Shown here: positions 47,827-56,175 of the stretch, in pieces
Layout of the letters: every line of letters begins with the position of its first letter
Position numbering within the stretch: the first letter of the stretch is position 1
NCBI GenBank assembly: GCA_963785065.1
Contig: CAWATX010000002.1
Span: 1,302,001 to 1,366,000 of the forward strand
Direction of reading: 5' to 3'
Length of the DNA stretch: 64,000 bases
Origin: CAVSRC01 sp963785065
GTDB lineage: Bacteria > Pseudomonadota > Alphaproteobacteria > Rhizobiales > Kaistiaceae
Program-made: the position numbers and the translations under genes
Notes under the pieces: generated by a model
Told to the model about the DNA's origin: nothing
What the model saw: the letters and a program-made list of their open reading frames with translations, nothing else
The model's database searches: none

Positions 47827-49977
47827 ATGTTCGACATTCATCGTGTCGAGACCGAGTGGGCAGGACGCAAACTCGTTCTCGAAACCGGCAAGCTCGCCCG
47901 TCAGGCCGACGGCGCGGTGCTGGCCACCTACGGCGACACCGCGGTGCTCGCCACCGTCGTTGCCGCCAAGGAAGAGCGGCCCGGAATCGACTTCTTCCCG
48001 CTCACCGTCAACTACCAGGAAAAGACCTTTGCCGCCGGCAAGATCCCCGGCGGCTTCTTCAAGCGCGAGGGCCGTCCGTCCGAGAAGGAGACGCTGACCT
48101 CCCGCCTGATCGACCGTCCCATCCGCCCGCTCTTCGCGCCGGGCTTCCGCTGCGAAACCCAGGTCGTTGCCACCGTGCTGTCGCACGACCTTGAGAACGA
48201 TCCCGACATCGTCGCCATGATCGCCTCTTCGGCGGCGCTCACACTTTCCGGCGCGCCCTTCATGGGCCCGATCGGCGGCGCCCGCGTCGGCCTCATCAAT
48301 GGCGCCTTCGTCTTGAACCCGCAGATCGACGAGATGATCGAATCGAAGCTCGATCTGGTCGTCGCCGGCACCCACGATGCGGTGCTCATGGTCGAATCGG
48401 AGGCGAGCGAGCTCTCCGAGGACGACATGCTCGGCGCCGTCATGTTCGGCCACAAGGGCTTCCAGCCGGTCATCGACCTCATCATCCAGCTTGCCGAGCG
48501 CGCCGCCAAGGAGCCGCGTGCGGTCAACCTGCCGGACAATTCCGCGCTTTACGAGAAGGTCAAGGCTGCCGCTGAGAGCGGCCTGCGCGACGCCTATGCC
48601 ATCACCAGCAAGACCGAGCGCCAGAATGCCATTCAGGCGGTCAAGGCGAAGGTCGCCGCGGAGCTGGCGCCGGAGGGTGCCGAGGACGCGCCGAGCCCGC
48701 AATTGCTCGGCGACATGTTCAAGAAGCTCGAAAAGGCGATCGTTCGCAACGACATCCTCGACAAGGGCACGCGCATCGACGGCCGCGACCTCAAGACCGT
48801 GCGTCCCATCCTGGCCGAGGTCGGCCTGCTGGCGCGCACCCACGGTTCGGCGCTGTTCACCCGTGGCGAGACCCAGGCGCTCGTCGTTGCCACGCTTGGC
48901 ACCACCGATGACGAGCAGTTCATCGACGCCCTGCAGGGAACGTACAAAGAAACGTTCATGCTGCATTACAACTTCCCGCCCTACTCGGTCGGCGAGACCG
49001 GCCGCATGGGCTCGCCCGGCCGTCGCGAGATCGGCCACGGCAAGCTTGCCTGGCGGGCGATCCGGCCCATCCTCCCCGCCCATCACGAGTTCCCCTATAC
49101 GATCCGCCTGGTCTCGGAGATCACCGAATCGAACGGTTCCTCGTCGATGGCCACCGTCTGCGGCTCCTCGCTGGCGCTGATGGATGCCGGTGTGCCGCTC
49201 AAGCGGCCGGTCGCCGGCATCGCCATGGGCCTCATCAAGGAGGACGCGCGCTTCGCCGTGCTCTCCGACATCCTTGGCGACGAGGACCATCTCGGCGACA
49301 TGGACTTCAAGGTCGCCGGCACGTCGGAAGGCGTCACCTCGCTGCAGATGGACATCAAGATCCAGGGCATCACCGAGGAGATCATGAAGGTCGCCCTCGG
49401 CCAGGCCAGGGACGGGCGCATGCACATCCTCGGCGAGATGGCCAAGGCCCTGCCGCAGGCGCGCGCCGAACTCGGCGAGTACGCGCCGCGCATCGAAGTG
49501 ATCAACATCCCGACCGACAAGATCCGCGAGGTCATCGGCACGGGCGGCAAGGTCATCCGCGAGATCGTCGAAAAGACCGGCGCCAAGATCAATGTCGAGG
49601 ATGACGGCACGGTCAAGGTGTCGTCCGCGGACGGCAAGGCGATCACCGCCGCGCTCAACTGGATCAAGTCGATCGTGCAGGAGCCCGAGGTCGGCATGAT
49701 CTACCAGGGCACCGTGGTGAAGACCGTCGATTTTGGCGCCTTCGTCAACTTCTTCGGCGCCAAGGACGGTCTGGTCCACATCTCCCAGCTCGCCGCCAAC
49801 CGCGTCGCCAAGTCGACCGACGTGGTCAAGGAGGGCGACAAGGTCTGGGTCAAGCTCATGGGCTTCGACGAGCGCGGCAAGGTGCGCCTCTCCATGAAGG
49901 TCGTCGACCAGGCTACCGGCGAGGAGATCAAGCAGGAAGACAAGGAACACGGCGAAAAGGCCGACGCCGCCACCTAG
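47827..49977 (+). CDS. pnp: Polyribonucleotide nucleotidyltransferase (PNPase)
   Basis: 716 residues. Two RNase PH domains (first block LVLETGKLARQADGAVLATYG in two short pieces; second GETQALVVATLG) are joined by a helical linker. A KH domain (REVIGTGGKVIREIVEKTGA) and an S1 domain (YQGTVVKTVDFGAFVNF) follow. It degrades RNA from the 3' end with phosphate and belongs to the degradosome. The ATG at 47827 has AAGGA 7 bp upstream. Expression is probably self-limited through the leader hairpin. Confidence 0.98.
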   Translation: MFDIHRVETEWAGRKLVLETGKLARQADGAVLATYGDTAVLATVVAAKEERPGIDFFPLTVNYQEKTFAAGKIPGGFFKREGRPSEKETLTSRLIDRPIRPLFAPGFRCETQVVATVLSHDLENDPDIVAMIASSAALTLSGAPFMGPIGGARVGLINGAFVLNPQIDEMIESKLDLVVAGTHDAVLMVESEASELSEDDMLGAVMFGHKGFQPVIDLIIQLAERAAKEPRAVNLPDNSALYEKVKAAAESGLRDAYAITSKTERQNAIQAVKAKVAAELAPEGAEDAPSPQLLGDMFKKLEKAIVRNDILDKGTRIDGRDLKTVRPILAEVGLLARTHGSALFTRGETQALVVATLGTTDDEQFIDALQGTYKETFMLHYNFPPYSVGETGRMGSPGRREIGHGKLAWRAIRPILPAHHEFPYTIRLVSEITESNGSSSMATVCGSSLALMDAGVPLKRPVAGIAMGLIKEDARFAVLSDILGDEDHLGDMDFKVAGTSEGVTSLQMDIKIQGITEEIMKVALGQARDGRMHILGEMAKALPQARAELGEYAPRIEVINIPTDKIREVIGTGGKVIREIVEKTGAKINVEDDGTVKVSSADGKAITAALNWIKSIVQEPEVGMIYQGTVVKTVDFGAFVNFFGAKDGLVHISQLAANRVAKSTDVVKEGDKVWVKLMGFDERGKVRLSMKVVDQATGEEIKQEDKEHGEKADAAT

Positions 49978-50011
49978 GCGGTCCGCCTCTCGCTGAACCC
50001 GCATGACCGAG

Positions 50012-50040
50012 CGGCCGGCGCCTCCAGGCGCCGGCCGTTT
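50012..50040 (+). terminator. Strong terminator after pnp, possibly bidirectional
   Basis: CGGCCGGCGCC (50012-50022) and GGCGCCGGCCG (50027-50037) form a perfect 11-bp stem with loop TCCA, followed by TTTGCTT. It sits between the stops of the converging pnp and diguanylate cyclase genes. Confidence 0.75.
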
Positions 50041-50049
50041 GCTTGTGGC

Positions 50050-51954
50050 TCAGCCGGTTGCGGCCAGCGGCTCGGTCGGGTCGGCGAAGACCGTGCGGTT
50101 GCGCCCGCCGGCCTTGGCCGCATAGAGCGCTGCGTCGGCCTGGGCCATCAGGTCCTCGTGGCGGAGCACGCCATCGCCCGGTGCCGTCGTCGCCACGCCG
50201 ATGCTGACGGTGACGGCGCCGAGCTTGGTGCCGTTGTGCTCCATGCCGAGCCCGAGGATCGATTTGCGCAGCGTTTCGGCAAGCTGCATGGCGCCCTCCT
50301 GCGGCGTGTCGGGCAGGATCGCGGCGAACTCCTCGCCGCCGTGGCGCGCCGCCATGTCGCTTGGCCGCTTCAGCGCGATGCGCAGCAGATTGCCGATCGT
50401 GCGCAGGCAGTTGTCGCCGGCAAGATGCCCGTAGCTGTCATTGTAAGCCTTGAAGTGATCGACATCGATGATCAGCAGGCTCAGCGGAGTGCCGCTCCGC
50501 TGGCTCTGCGCGAAGGCCCGATGCAGCGCCGTGTCATAGGCACGCCGGTTCGACAGGCCGGTCAGCCCGTCCTCGCTGGCGAGGTTCGTCAGGCGCTGGT
50601 TCATCGCGGTCAGCGACGATTGGGCGTGCCTTATCTGGGTGACATCGGTCATCAGGGTCAGCGAACCGCCGTCGCTGGTCGGACGCACGCGGGCCCTCAG
50701 CCAACGACCGTCGCGCATCTGGATGTCGGTTTCGCCGGGTTGCGTGAAGTTGGCGAGAATCTCCCCGATCCAGGTGTCGATGGCGCCGGGGGCGATGTCG
50801 ATCTGTTCGCCGCGTTCCACCGATTGGCGCAGGATGTCCGCAAGCCACGCCCCAGGAACGCGCAGCTCCGCGGTCAGCGGGAACATCGTCCGGTAGTTCT
50901 GGTTGCACAGGACCAGACGCGCATTCTTGTCGAACATCGCCAGGCCGTCGGCCATGTGCTCCATGGCGTCGCTCAGCCGCCGGCGCCCTTCCGCCAGTTC
51001 GGTCTCCATCCGCTTGCGTTCTGTGACGTCGTGATTGTGGGTCAGCAGCCCGATGATGGCGCCGCTGCCGTCGCGCAGCGGGACCTTCAGCGACGACGAC
51101 CAGACGCGCGCGCCGTTCAGGCGCGTCAGTTCCTGCTCGATCGTTTCCGGCTTGCCCTCGGCCAGTACCCGTTCCTCGTCTGCCCGGAAGCGGCGAGCCA
51201 GCTCTTCCGGGTGGAAATCGAAGTCGGTCTTTCCGATCACCGCCGCCACATCCGGCGCGCCCAGCTGGCGGGCCGTCGCTGGGTTGGCGGCGAGGAAGCG
51301 CCCTTCAAGGTCCTTGGCGTTCAGCGGCTCGGGCAGCGCATCGATGATGCCGCGATAGAAGAGATTGGCGCGGGCGATCTCGCGGCGTCGGTCGGCTTCC
51401 ATGACCGCGAGGCCGGCAAGCATGGTCGCCAGAAACGACATGACGCCGACCGCCGGTCCGGACTGAGCGAACACCACGGGGATGATCGTCGGCGGCACGG
51501 CAAAGAAACCGAGCAAGGCGGCGATCGAGGATGCCGCCGCGACAACGAAGACGCTCCACACGGGTGCTACGCGGCCACGCAGCAGAAGGTGTCCGCCGAT
51601 GCCGACGGCGGTCGCCAGCACGATGGAGACGATGCCCCCGATAGCGCCGGCCCCGCCGAGGTAGAGCCGGAAGATGGCCGCGAACAACCCGGTTGTGGCG
51701 CCGATCAGCGGTCCGCCGAAAAATCCCGCGATCACGATCAATGAGCCGCGAAGATCGGTAATGACGCCCGGCTGGACTTCGAAGGGAACCAGCATCAGCA
51801 GGATGACGCTGGCCCCGGCCAGAATAACGCCGAAGACGTCGCGAAAGACCCGCGCCTTGCCTTCGATCCAGGGAAGACTGTGGGTCCAGACCGAGGCGAA
51901 GATCGCGAGAATCGCCAGATTCTGAAGCAGGCTCTGCCAGGAAGCAGTCAACAT
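50050..51954 (-). CDS. Membrane diguanylate cyclase with 5TM-LYT-like sensor and PAS domains
   Basis: 634 residues. Residues 1-185 hold about six hydrophobic helices of the 5TM-5TMR_LYT type (GSLIVIAGFFGGPLIGATTG is typical). A PAS domain (about 195-315, NAKDLEGRFLAANPATA, VTERKRME) and a second PAS (325-450) follow. The GGDEF domain has GGEEF at 539-543 and an allosteric inhibitory site R530-x-x-D533 exactly five residues before it. It should make cyclic di-GMP from two GTP in response to a membrane or small-ligand signal, with product feedback. No EAL domain is present. It is transcribed toward pnp and divergently from phaZ. Confidence 0.93.
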   Translation of the reverse strand: MLTASWQSLLQNLAILAIFASVWTHSLPWIEGKARVFRDVFGVILAGASVILLMLVPFEVQPGVITDLRGSLIVIAGFFGGPLIGATTGLFAAIFRLYLGGAGAIGGIVSIVLATAVGIGGHLLLRGRVAPVWSVFVVAAASSIAALLGFFAVPPTIIPVVFAQSGPAVGVMSFLATMLAGLAVMEADRRREIARANLFYRGIIDALPEPLNAKDLEGRFLAANPATARQLGAPDVAAVIGKTDFDFHPEELARRFRADEERVLAEGKPETIEQELTRLNGARVWSSSLKVPLRDGSGAIIGLLTHNHDVTERKRMETELAEGRRRLSDAMEHMADGLAMFDKNARLVLCNQNYRTMFPLTAELRVPGAWLADILRQSVERGEQIDIAPGAIDTWIGEILANFTQPGETDIQMRDGRWLRARVRPTSDGGSLTLMTDVTQIRHAQSSLTAMNQRLTNLASEDGLTGLSNRRAYDTALHRAFAQSQRSGTPLSLLIIDVDHFKAYNDSYGHLAGDNCLRTIGNLLRIALKRPSDMAARHGGEEFAAILPDTPQEGAMQLAETLRKSILGLGMEHNGTKLGAVTVSIGVATTAPGDGVLRHEDLMAQADAALYAAKAGGRNRTVFADPTEPLAATG

Positions 51955-52257
51955 GGCGGTCCCCGTCCGTAGTGGAGGCGATGCGTCCCGTATGCGACCT
52001 CTACGGCAATGACCAAGGAGTGTCGGCGACGGGCGTTATCATTGGATTTTCCGCCGGGGGCTTTTGCCAAACATGGTTGGCAAACGGTAAAGGCCTGTGC
52101 CCGCCGACCGCCGCCCACCCGTTGCATCCTGCACTGCAGCGTCAGTCACGGCCATTCCAGACCCCGGCCCGCGCCAGCGGTCGCTGGGCAACCGATCCCA
52201 GGCGAACCGAAGAAATATCAGGGGCTTGTTCTACCGGCCCAGCCACTGGAACAGGGG
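51955..52257. other. Intergenic region between divergent dgc and phaZ genes
   Basis: About 300 bp without a supportable gene. Two short open frames here lack a ribosome site and resemble no family. No terminator is visible. The phaZ promoter begins at its right end. A promoter for the diguanylate cyclase must lie at the left end, but I could not pick one. Confidence 0.5.
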
Positions 52258-52285
52258 TTGCCTCGGGGTGACCCGGCGCCATAAT
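52258..52285 (+). promoter_or_regulatory. Candidate promoter of phaZ
   Basis: TTGCCT (52258-52263) and CATAAT (52280-52285) are 16 bases apart, so transcription should start near 52292, inside the palindrome described next, about 50 bp before the phaZ start. Confidence 0.5.
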
Positions 52286-52304
52286 CTTGTTGCGCCGCAA
52301 CAAG
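52286..52304. promoter_or_regulatory. Palindrome at the phaZ transcription start, candidate PhaR operator
   Basis: CTTGTTGC and GCAACAAG are perfect 8-bp arms around GCC. The core TTGC-N3-GCAA resembles the CTGC-N3/4-GCAG type site bound by the alphaproteobacterial polyhydroxyalkanoate regulator PhaR. It directly abuts the -10 box, an ideal place for repression. PhaR itself is not in the window. Confidence 0.45.
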
Positions 52305-52341
52305 CCACGGACACCGCAGCGGCATCCGGAGGGAGCGGGGC

Positions 52342-53724
52342 TTGTCCTATTACCAACTCTATGAACTGAACCACGCCGCGCTGGGGCCCTTCCGCGCCGT
52401 TGCCGACGCCACCCGGCTCTATTTCCAGAATCCCATGAATCCGCTGACGGGCACCCCTTTTGGGCGCAGTGTCGCCGCCGCGGCCGAGCTCTTCGAGCGC
52501 ACCACACGGCGCTACGGCAAGCCGGAATTCGGCATCGCCCACACCAGGATCGGCGGCGCCAGGGTGCCGGTCGGCGAGACGGTGGTCTGGGAGCGGCCGT
52601 TCTGCCGGCTCATCCATTTCGAAAAGCCGCTGCCGCCCGGTGCCCCCGCACAGCCGAAGCTCCTCATCGTGGCGCCGCTTTCCGGCCATTACGCCACGCT
52701 TCTGCGCGGCACGGTCGCCACCATGCTCCCCGGTCACGACGTCTACATCACCGACTGGATCGACGCCCGCATGGTGCCGCTCGACGAGGGCACCTTCGAC
52801 CTCGACGACTACATCGATTATCTCGTTGCCATCCACCATCATCTCGGCCCCGGCGTGCATGTCATGGCCGTCTGCCAGCCCTCGGTGCCGGTGCTCGCCG
52901 CGGTCGCCCTGATGGAGGCGGCCGGCGACAGCGACCTGCCGGCCTCGATGATCCTGATGGGCGGGCCGATCGACACCCGCGTCAACCCGACGGCGGTCAA
53001 TACGCTGGCTAACAATCACGATCTCGACTGGTTCCGCGACAACGCCATCATGAAGGTGCCCTTCCCCCATCCGGGCTTCATGCGCGACGTCTATCCGGGC
53101 TTCCTGCAGATCTCCGGCTTCCTGTCGATGAATTTCGACCGCCATGTTGATGCCCATCGTGATTTTTACCATCACCTGATCAGGGGGGACGGCGATTCGG
53201 CGGAGAAGCACCGTGTCTTCTATGACGAGTATCTGGCGGTGATGGACCTGACCGCCGAGTTCTATCTGCAGACCGTCGATACGGTCTTCCTGCGCCACGC
53301 TTTGCCGCAGGGCGAGATGATGCACCACAACCAGAGGATAGAGCCGGCGGCGATCACCCACACCGCCATGCTCACCGTCGAGGGCGAGCACGACGACATT
53401 TCCGGCGTCGGCCAGACCAGGGCCGCGCACGATCTTCTCGTCAACCTGCCGGCCGGGAAGCACGCCCATTACCTGCAGCCGGACGTCGGCCATTACGGCG
53501 TCTTCAACGGCACCCGCTTCCGCAACGCGATCGCGCCGCGCATTGCCGAATTTATCGCCACCCACGACGATGCCAGCGGCTCGAAGCGTTCCAAGGCGCG
53601 TGCCCGCAAATCCGACAAGGTCGGCAAGCCGGCTGCAAAGGCCGGATTCGGCCACACCAAAGGACTCGGAAGGGTTGCATCGGCCACGCAGAGACGGCGG
53701 AATTCTAAGGTTAATGAATCGTAA
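52342..53724 (+). CDS. phaZ: Intracellular polyhydroxyalkanoate depolymerase
   Basis: 460 residues from a TTG with GGAGGGAG 6-8 bp upstream. It is the alpha/beta-hydrolase of PHB-type intracellular depolymerases. The nucleophile is a cysteine, C178 in AVCQPSVP, rather than the Ser of secreted enzymes. The acid is D351 or D352 in EGEHDDISG, and H384 is in DVGHYGVF. It mobilises stored polyester granules in the cytoplasm. Residues 411-460 form a Lys/Arg/Ala-rich tail beyond the catalytic domain that could bind granule surface or DNA. It is a single gene with its own promoter and operator-like site. Confidence 0.92.
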   Translation: MSYYQLYELNHAALGPFRAVADATRLYFQNPMNPLTGTPFGRSVAAAAELFERTTRRYGKPEFGIAHTRIGGARVPVGETVVWERPFCRLIHFEKPLPPGAPAQPKLLIVAPLSGHYATLLRGTVATMLPGHDVYITDWIDARMVPLDEGTFDLDDYIDYLVAIHHHLGPGVHVMAVCQPSVPVLAAVALMEAAGDSDLPASMILMGGPIDTRVNPTAVNTLANNHDLDWFRDNAIMKVPFPHPGFMRDVYPGFLQISGFLSMNFDRHVDAHRDFYHHLIRGDGDSAEKHRVFYDEYLAVMDLTAEFYLQTVDTVFLRHALPQGEMMHHNQRIEPAAITHTAMLTVEGEHDDISGVGQTRAAHDLLVNLPAGKHAHYLQPDVGHYGVFNGTRFRNAIAPRIAEFIATHDDASGSKRSKARARKSDKVGKPAAKAGFGHTKGLGRVASATQRRRNSKVNES

Positions 53725-54074
53725 ATGTCATCCTTCGCCGGAATCGGAGGTTGCAGCCCATTCCGGCTGGATTTGACGACCGTGTGCCGCCCGTCTGTCG
53801 ACAGGAGCCGATATCGCACCCTTGTGACCTCCCCTGTCCTGTCGATTGCACACGATCCGGGCAGAACGATTGCGCATACCGATGCCACGATCCATCTCGA
53901 ACACGGGTAGCTCGGCGCGCGCGGGAGAGTGCGCCATGATGCCCGCCGAGAGCGGTTCTGGCGCCGCGGGGCGCCGCGCAGCGGAATGACGGTGGCGGTC
54001 AGCTGCGTCATATCGGCAACCGGAGCCGAACGGGACCCGTGACATCGGCGACACGCCGGTGCAACGATAGCGCG
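53725..54074. other. Gene-free region downstream of phaZ
   Basis: About 350 bp. An inverted repeat GCCGGAAT / ATTCCGGC (53737-53744 and 53760-53767) could fold in the phaZ 3' end but has no T-run. Several overlapping short open frames on both strands show no family resemblance, and I do not call them. Confidence 0.5.
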
Positions 54075-54104
54075 AAATCGGACGCCCTCTGTCCGATTTT
54101 TCTT
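54075..54104 (+). terminator. Intrinsic terminator upstream of the DUF2852 gene
   Basis: AAATCGGAC (54075-54083) and GTCCGATTT (54091-54099) form a perfect 9-bp stem with a seven-base loop, followed by TTCTT. It lies 350 bp past the phaZ stop. It either ends a long phaZ 3' region or terminates a small RNA made from this gap. Confidence 0.6.
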
Positions 54105-54141
54105 GAATCGGATGTCGGGTCTTCCCACCTTTCCAATCGTT

Positions 54142-54174
54142 ACGTAAGATAGACGTAAGACAGACGTACGATAT
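54142..54174 (+). repeat. Three tandem 11-bp repeats before the DUF2852 gene
   Basis: ACGTAAGATAG (54142-54152), ACGTAAGACAG (54153-54163) and ACGTACGATAT (54164-54174) follow one another without gaps. The first overlaps a palindrome TTACGTAA (54140-54147). They abut the ribosome site AGAGGA (54175-54180). An 11-bp period places each copy on the same face of the helix, suggesting cooperative binding by a regulator; alternatively they act in the mRNA leader. Confidence 0.55.
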
Positions 54175-54185
54175 AGAGGACGGAC

Positions 54186-54593
54186 ATGGTCAACCAAAAT
54201 GCCCTGCGTCCGGCATGGACGCCCCTGACGATCCTGCTGATGGTCATCGGCTTCATGACCTTCTGGCCGCTCGGCCTGGCGATGCTCGCCTACATCATCT
54301 GGGGCGACCGTATTCCCGAGGTCCGGCGGCACTTCGGAGAGATGAGGCGCGAATTCCACGGCAGTTGCGGTCCCCGCGGTCGCCACAGTGGCTATCGCAG
54401 CGGCAACGCCGCCTTCGACGACTACCGCGAGCGCGAGCTCCGGCGGCTCGACGAGGAGCGCCGCAAGCTCGACGAGGAGCGGCGCGAGTTCGAGGAGTTC
54501 GTGCACAATCTGCGTCGCGCCCGCGACCAGGAGGAGTTCGAGCGCTTCCAGCGCGAGCGCCCCTCGCGCCGGGCCGATCAGATCGATCTCTGA
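54186..54593 (+). CDS. DUF2852 domain-containing membrane protein
   Basis: 135 residues. One membrane helix (residues 14-40, WTPLTILLMVIGF then MTFWPLGLAMLAYIIWG) is followed by an Arg/Glu-rich coiled coil with the repeat LDEERRKLDEERREFEEF. This is the layout of DUF2852, common in Hyphomicrobiales and of unknown function. The AGAGGA ribosome site lies 5 bp before the ATG. The operator-like repeats just upstream suggest regulated expression. Confidence 0.88.
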   Translation: MVNQNALRPAWTPLTILLMVIGFMTFWPLGLAMLAYIIWGDRIPEVRRHFGEMRREFHGSCGPRGRHSGYRSGNAAFDDYRERELRRLDEERRKLDEERREFEEFVHNLRRARDQEEFERFQRERPSRRADQIDL

Positions 54594-54754
54594 GCCGTGA
54601 CCAGATAGAGTCGCGCAGCGAAGTTGAAACGGCGGGGCCGGCAGCGGCCCCGCCGTCCGCCTGTTCGGGGGGCTTGATCTCCGGCGCCAACGCGGAATAT
54701 GCGCTATTGTCGTCGCAATCGCGGCATCGCAGCCTGAAACGGTGGAGGCTTTCC

Positions 54755-55276
54755 TTGGGTCGATCGCTTAACTGGAGCGCAGCAGGCCGCCCGACATTCG
54801 CCGGCATCCTGGGCGCGGCGTTTTTCACGGTCCTTCAGTTTCTTAGCCTTGATCGTGCTCAGGCCGCCGGTCCGTTTGACGGCATGCAGGGCTCATGGTC
54901 CGGCAGCGGCTCCATCTCCAACAAGGACGGCACCAAGGAGCGCATGGCCTGCCAGGTGCAGTATCTCGTCGTCGATGGCGGCACCAACCTCCAGCAGTCG
55001 CTGCGCTGCTCGAGCCCCAGCTACCAGTTCCACGTCAACGCTTTCGTCAAGGCGAACGGCGGCTCCTTGTCCGGAAACTGGAGCGAAACCACGAACAACG
55101 TTTCCGGTTCGATCGGCGGCAACGTCTCCGGCAGGCGCATCACCATCAATGTCAACGGCGGCAACGCCTTTTCGGCCTCGATGATCATCGTCACCAACGG
55201 CAGCCGGCAGTCGGTCACGATCACCCCCAAGGGAACGAGCGTCGTCGGCGTCTCGGTGACCGTCGCCAAGAGCTGA
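54755..55276 (+). CDS. Secreted protein of unknown function
   Basis: 173 residues if started from a TTG at 54755 with GGTGGAGG 7 bp upstream; no ATG gives the signal sequence. Residues 14-39 (TFAGILGAAFFTVLQFLSLDRAQA, in two blocks) form a signal peptide with cleavage near AQA-AGPF. The mature part opens with FDGMQGSWSGSGSI and has a beta-rich, Ser/Gly/Asn-rich composition with two cysteines (AC-QVQY, LRCSS). It resembles small secreted beta-sandwich proteins of rhizobia without known function. The exact start is uncertain. Confidence 0.65.
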   Translation: MGRSLNWSAAGRPTFAGILGAAFFTVLQFLSLDRAQAAGPFDGMQGSWSGSGSISNKDGTKERMACQVQYLVVDGGTNLQQSLRCSSPSYQFHVNAFVKANGGSLSGNWSETTNNVSGSIGGNVSGRRITINVNGGNAFSASMIIVTNGSRQSVTITPKGTSVVGVSVTVAKS

Positions 55277-55391
55277 CGGCGGCGGGGCAGCACTCGCGCC
55301 CCGGCCTGCGAACAAAAAGTGAATCACATCTCTAGCCCGCCTGTGGCATGATTCGGCCACGGCCTTGATTCGCTTGAGACTTGTCGCGTCC

Positions 55392-56153
55392 ATGCCCATC
55401 CCCGTCCGCACCATTGCCGCCACCCGGTTCGAGGTCGCCACCGAGAGCGGCTACATGCCGGTCGATATCCGCCGCCATCCGCGGGCGCGGAGCTATACGC
55501 TGCGCGTCGCCGGCCCTGGCCGGCCGCCCATCCTCACCATGCCCGAGCGCGGTTCGCTGGCCGAGGCGCACCGCTTCCTCGAGCGCCATGCCGGCTGGCT
55601 CAGGCGCCAGATCGACCGCCTGCCGCCGGCGATCCCGATCGCCGATGGCTGGCCGGTGCCCGTGCGCGGCGTGCTCCACACCATCCATCACGATCCCGCC
55701 CGCCGCGGCACCGTGACCGTCGGCGCGGACGACAACGGCCCGGCGCTCTATGTCTCCGGCGCGGCCGCCCATCTCCGCCGCCGGGTCATGGATTTCCTCA
55801 AGCGCGAGGCGCGCCGCGACATCGAGGCGGCGGTCGCCCGCCATGCCGCCCGCCTGGGGGTCGCGCCCAAGGCCGTGCGCTTTCGCGATCAGATCACCCG
55901 CTGGGGCTCCTGCACCACCACCGGGCACCTCTCCTTTTCGTGGCGGCTGATCATGGCGCCGCCGCTGGTGCTCGATTATCTCGCCGCCCACGAGGTGGCA
56001 CATCTCGCCGAGATGAACCACTCGCGCCGCTTCTGGCAGCTGTGCAAGTCGCTGGCGCCGGAGACCGAGACCGCCCGCGCCTGGCTTTCCACCCAGGGCC
56101 CGGCGCTGCACGCCATCGGCGCCGACGAAACCGGGATCCGGGCGGCGGCCTGA
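55392..56153 (+). CDS. YgjP/DUF45-type M48-like metallopeptidase
   Basis: 253 residues from the ATG at 55392 (a TTG nine codons earlier is possible). The zinc site is HEVAHLAEMNH, with H200, E201, H204 and H210. The family block FRDQITRWGSC is near residues 164-174, and FSWRLIMAPP follows. Members are soluble SprT/YgjP-like predicted peptidases. Some are neighbours of restriction systems, but none is present here. The substrate is unknown. Confidence 0.9.
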   Translation: MPIPVRTIAATRFEVATESGYMPVDIRRHPRARSYTLRVAGPGRPPILTMPERGSLAEAHRFLERHAGWLRRQIDRLPPAIPIADGWPVPVRGVLHTIHHDPARRGTVTVGADDNGPALYVSGAAAHLRRRVMDFLKREARRDIEAAVARHAARLGVAPKAVRFRDQITRWGSCTTTGHLSFSWRLIMAPPLVLDYLAAHEVAHLAEMNHSRRFWQLCKSLAPETETARAWLSTQGPALHAIGADETGIRAAA

Positions 56154-56175
56154 GCCGCCGCCGCGTCCCTTTCGC

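Noticed and set aside
53725..54060. Several small open frames after phaZ, and an inverted repeat at 53737-53767 as the phaZ terminator
   Set aside because: The frames have no family resemblance or ribosome sites. The repeat has a 15-base loop and no T-run, so the terminator at 54075 is preferred.
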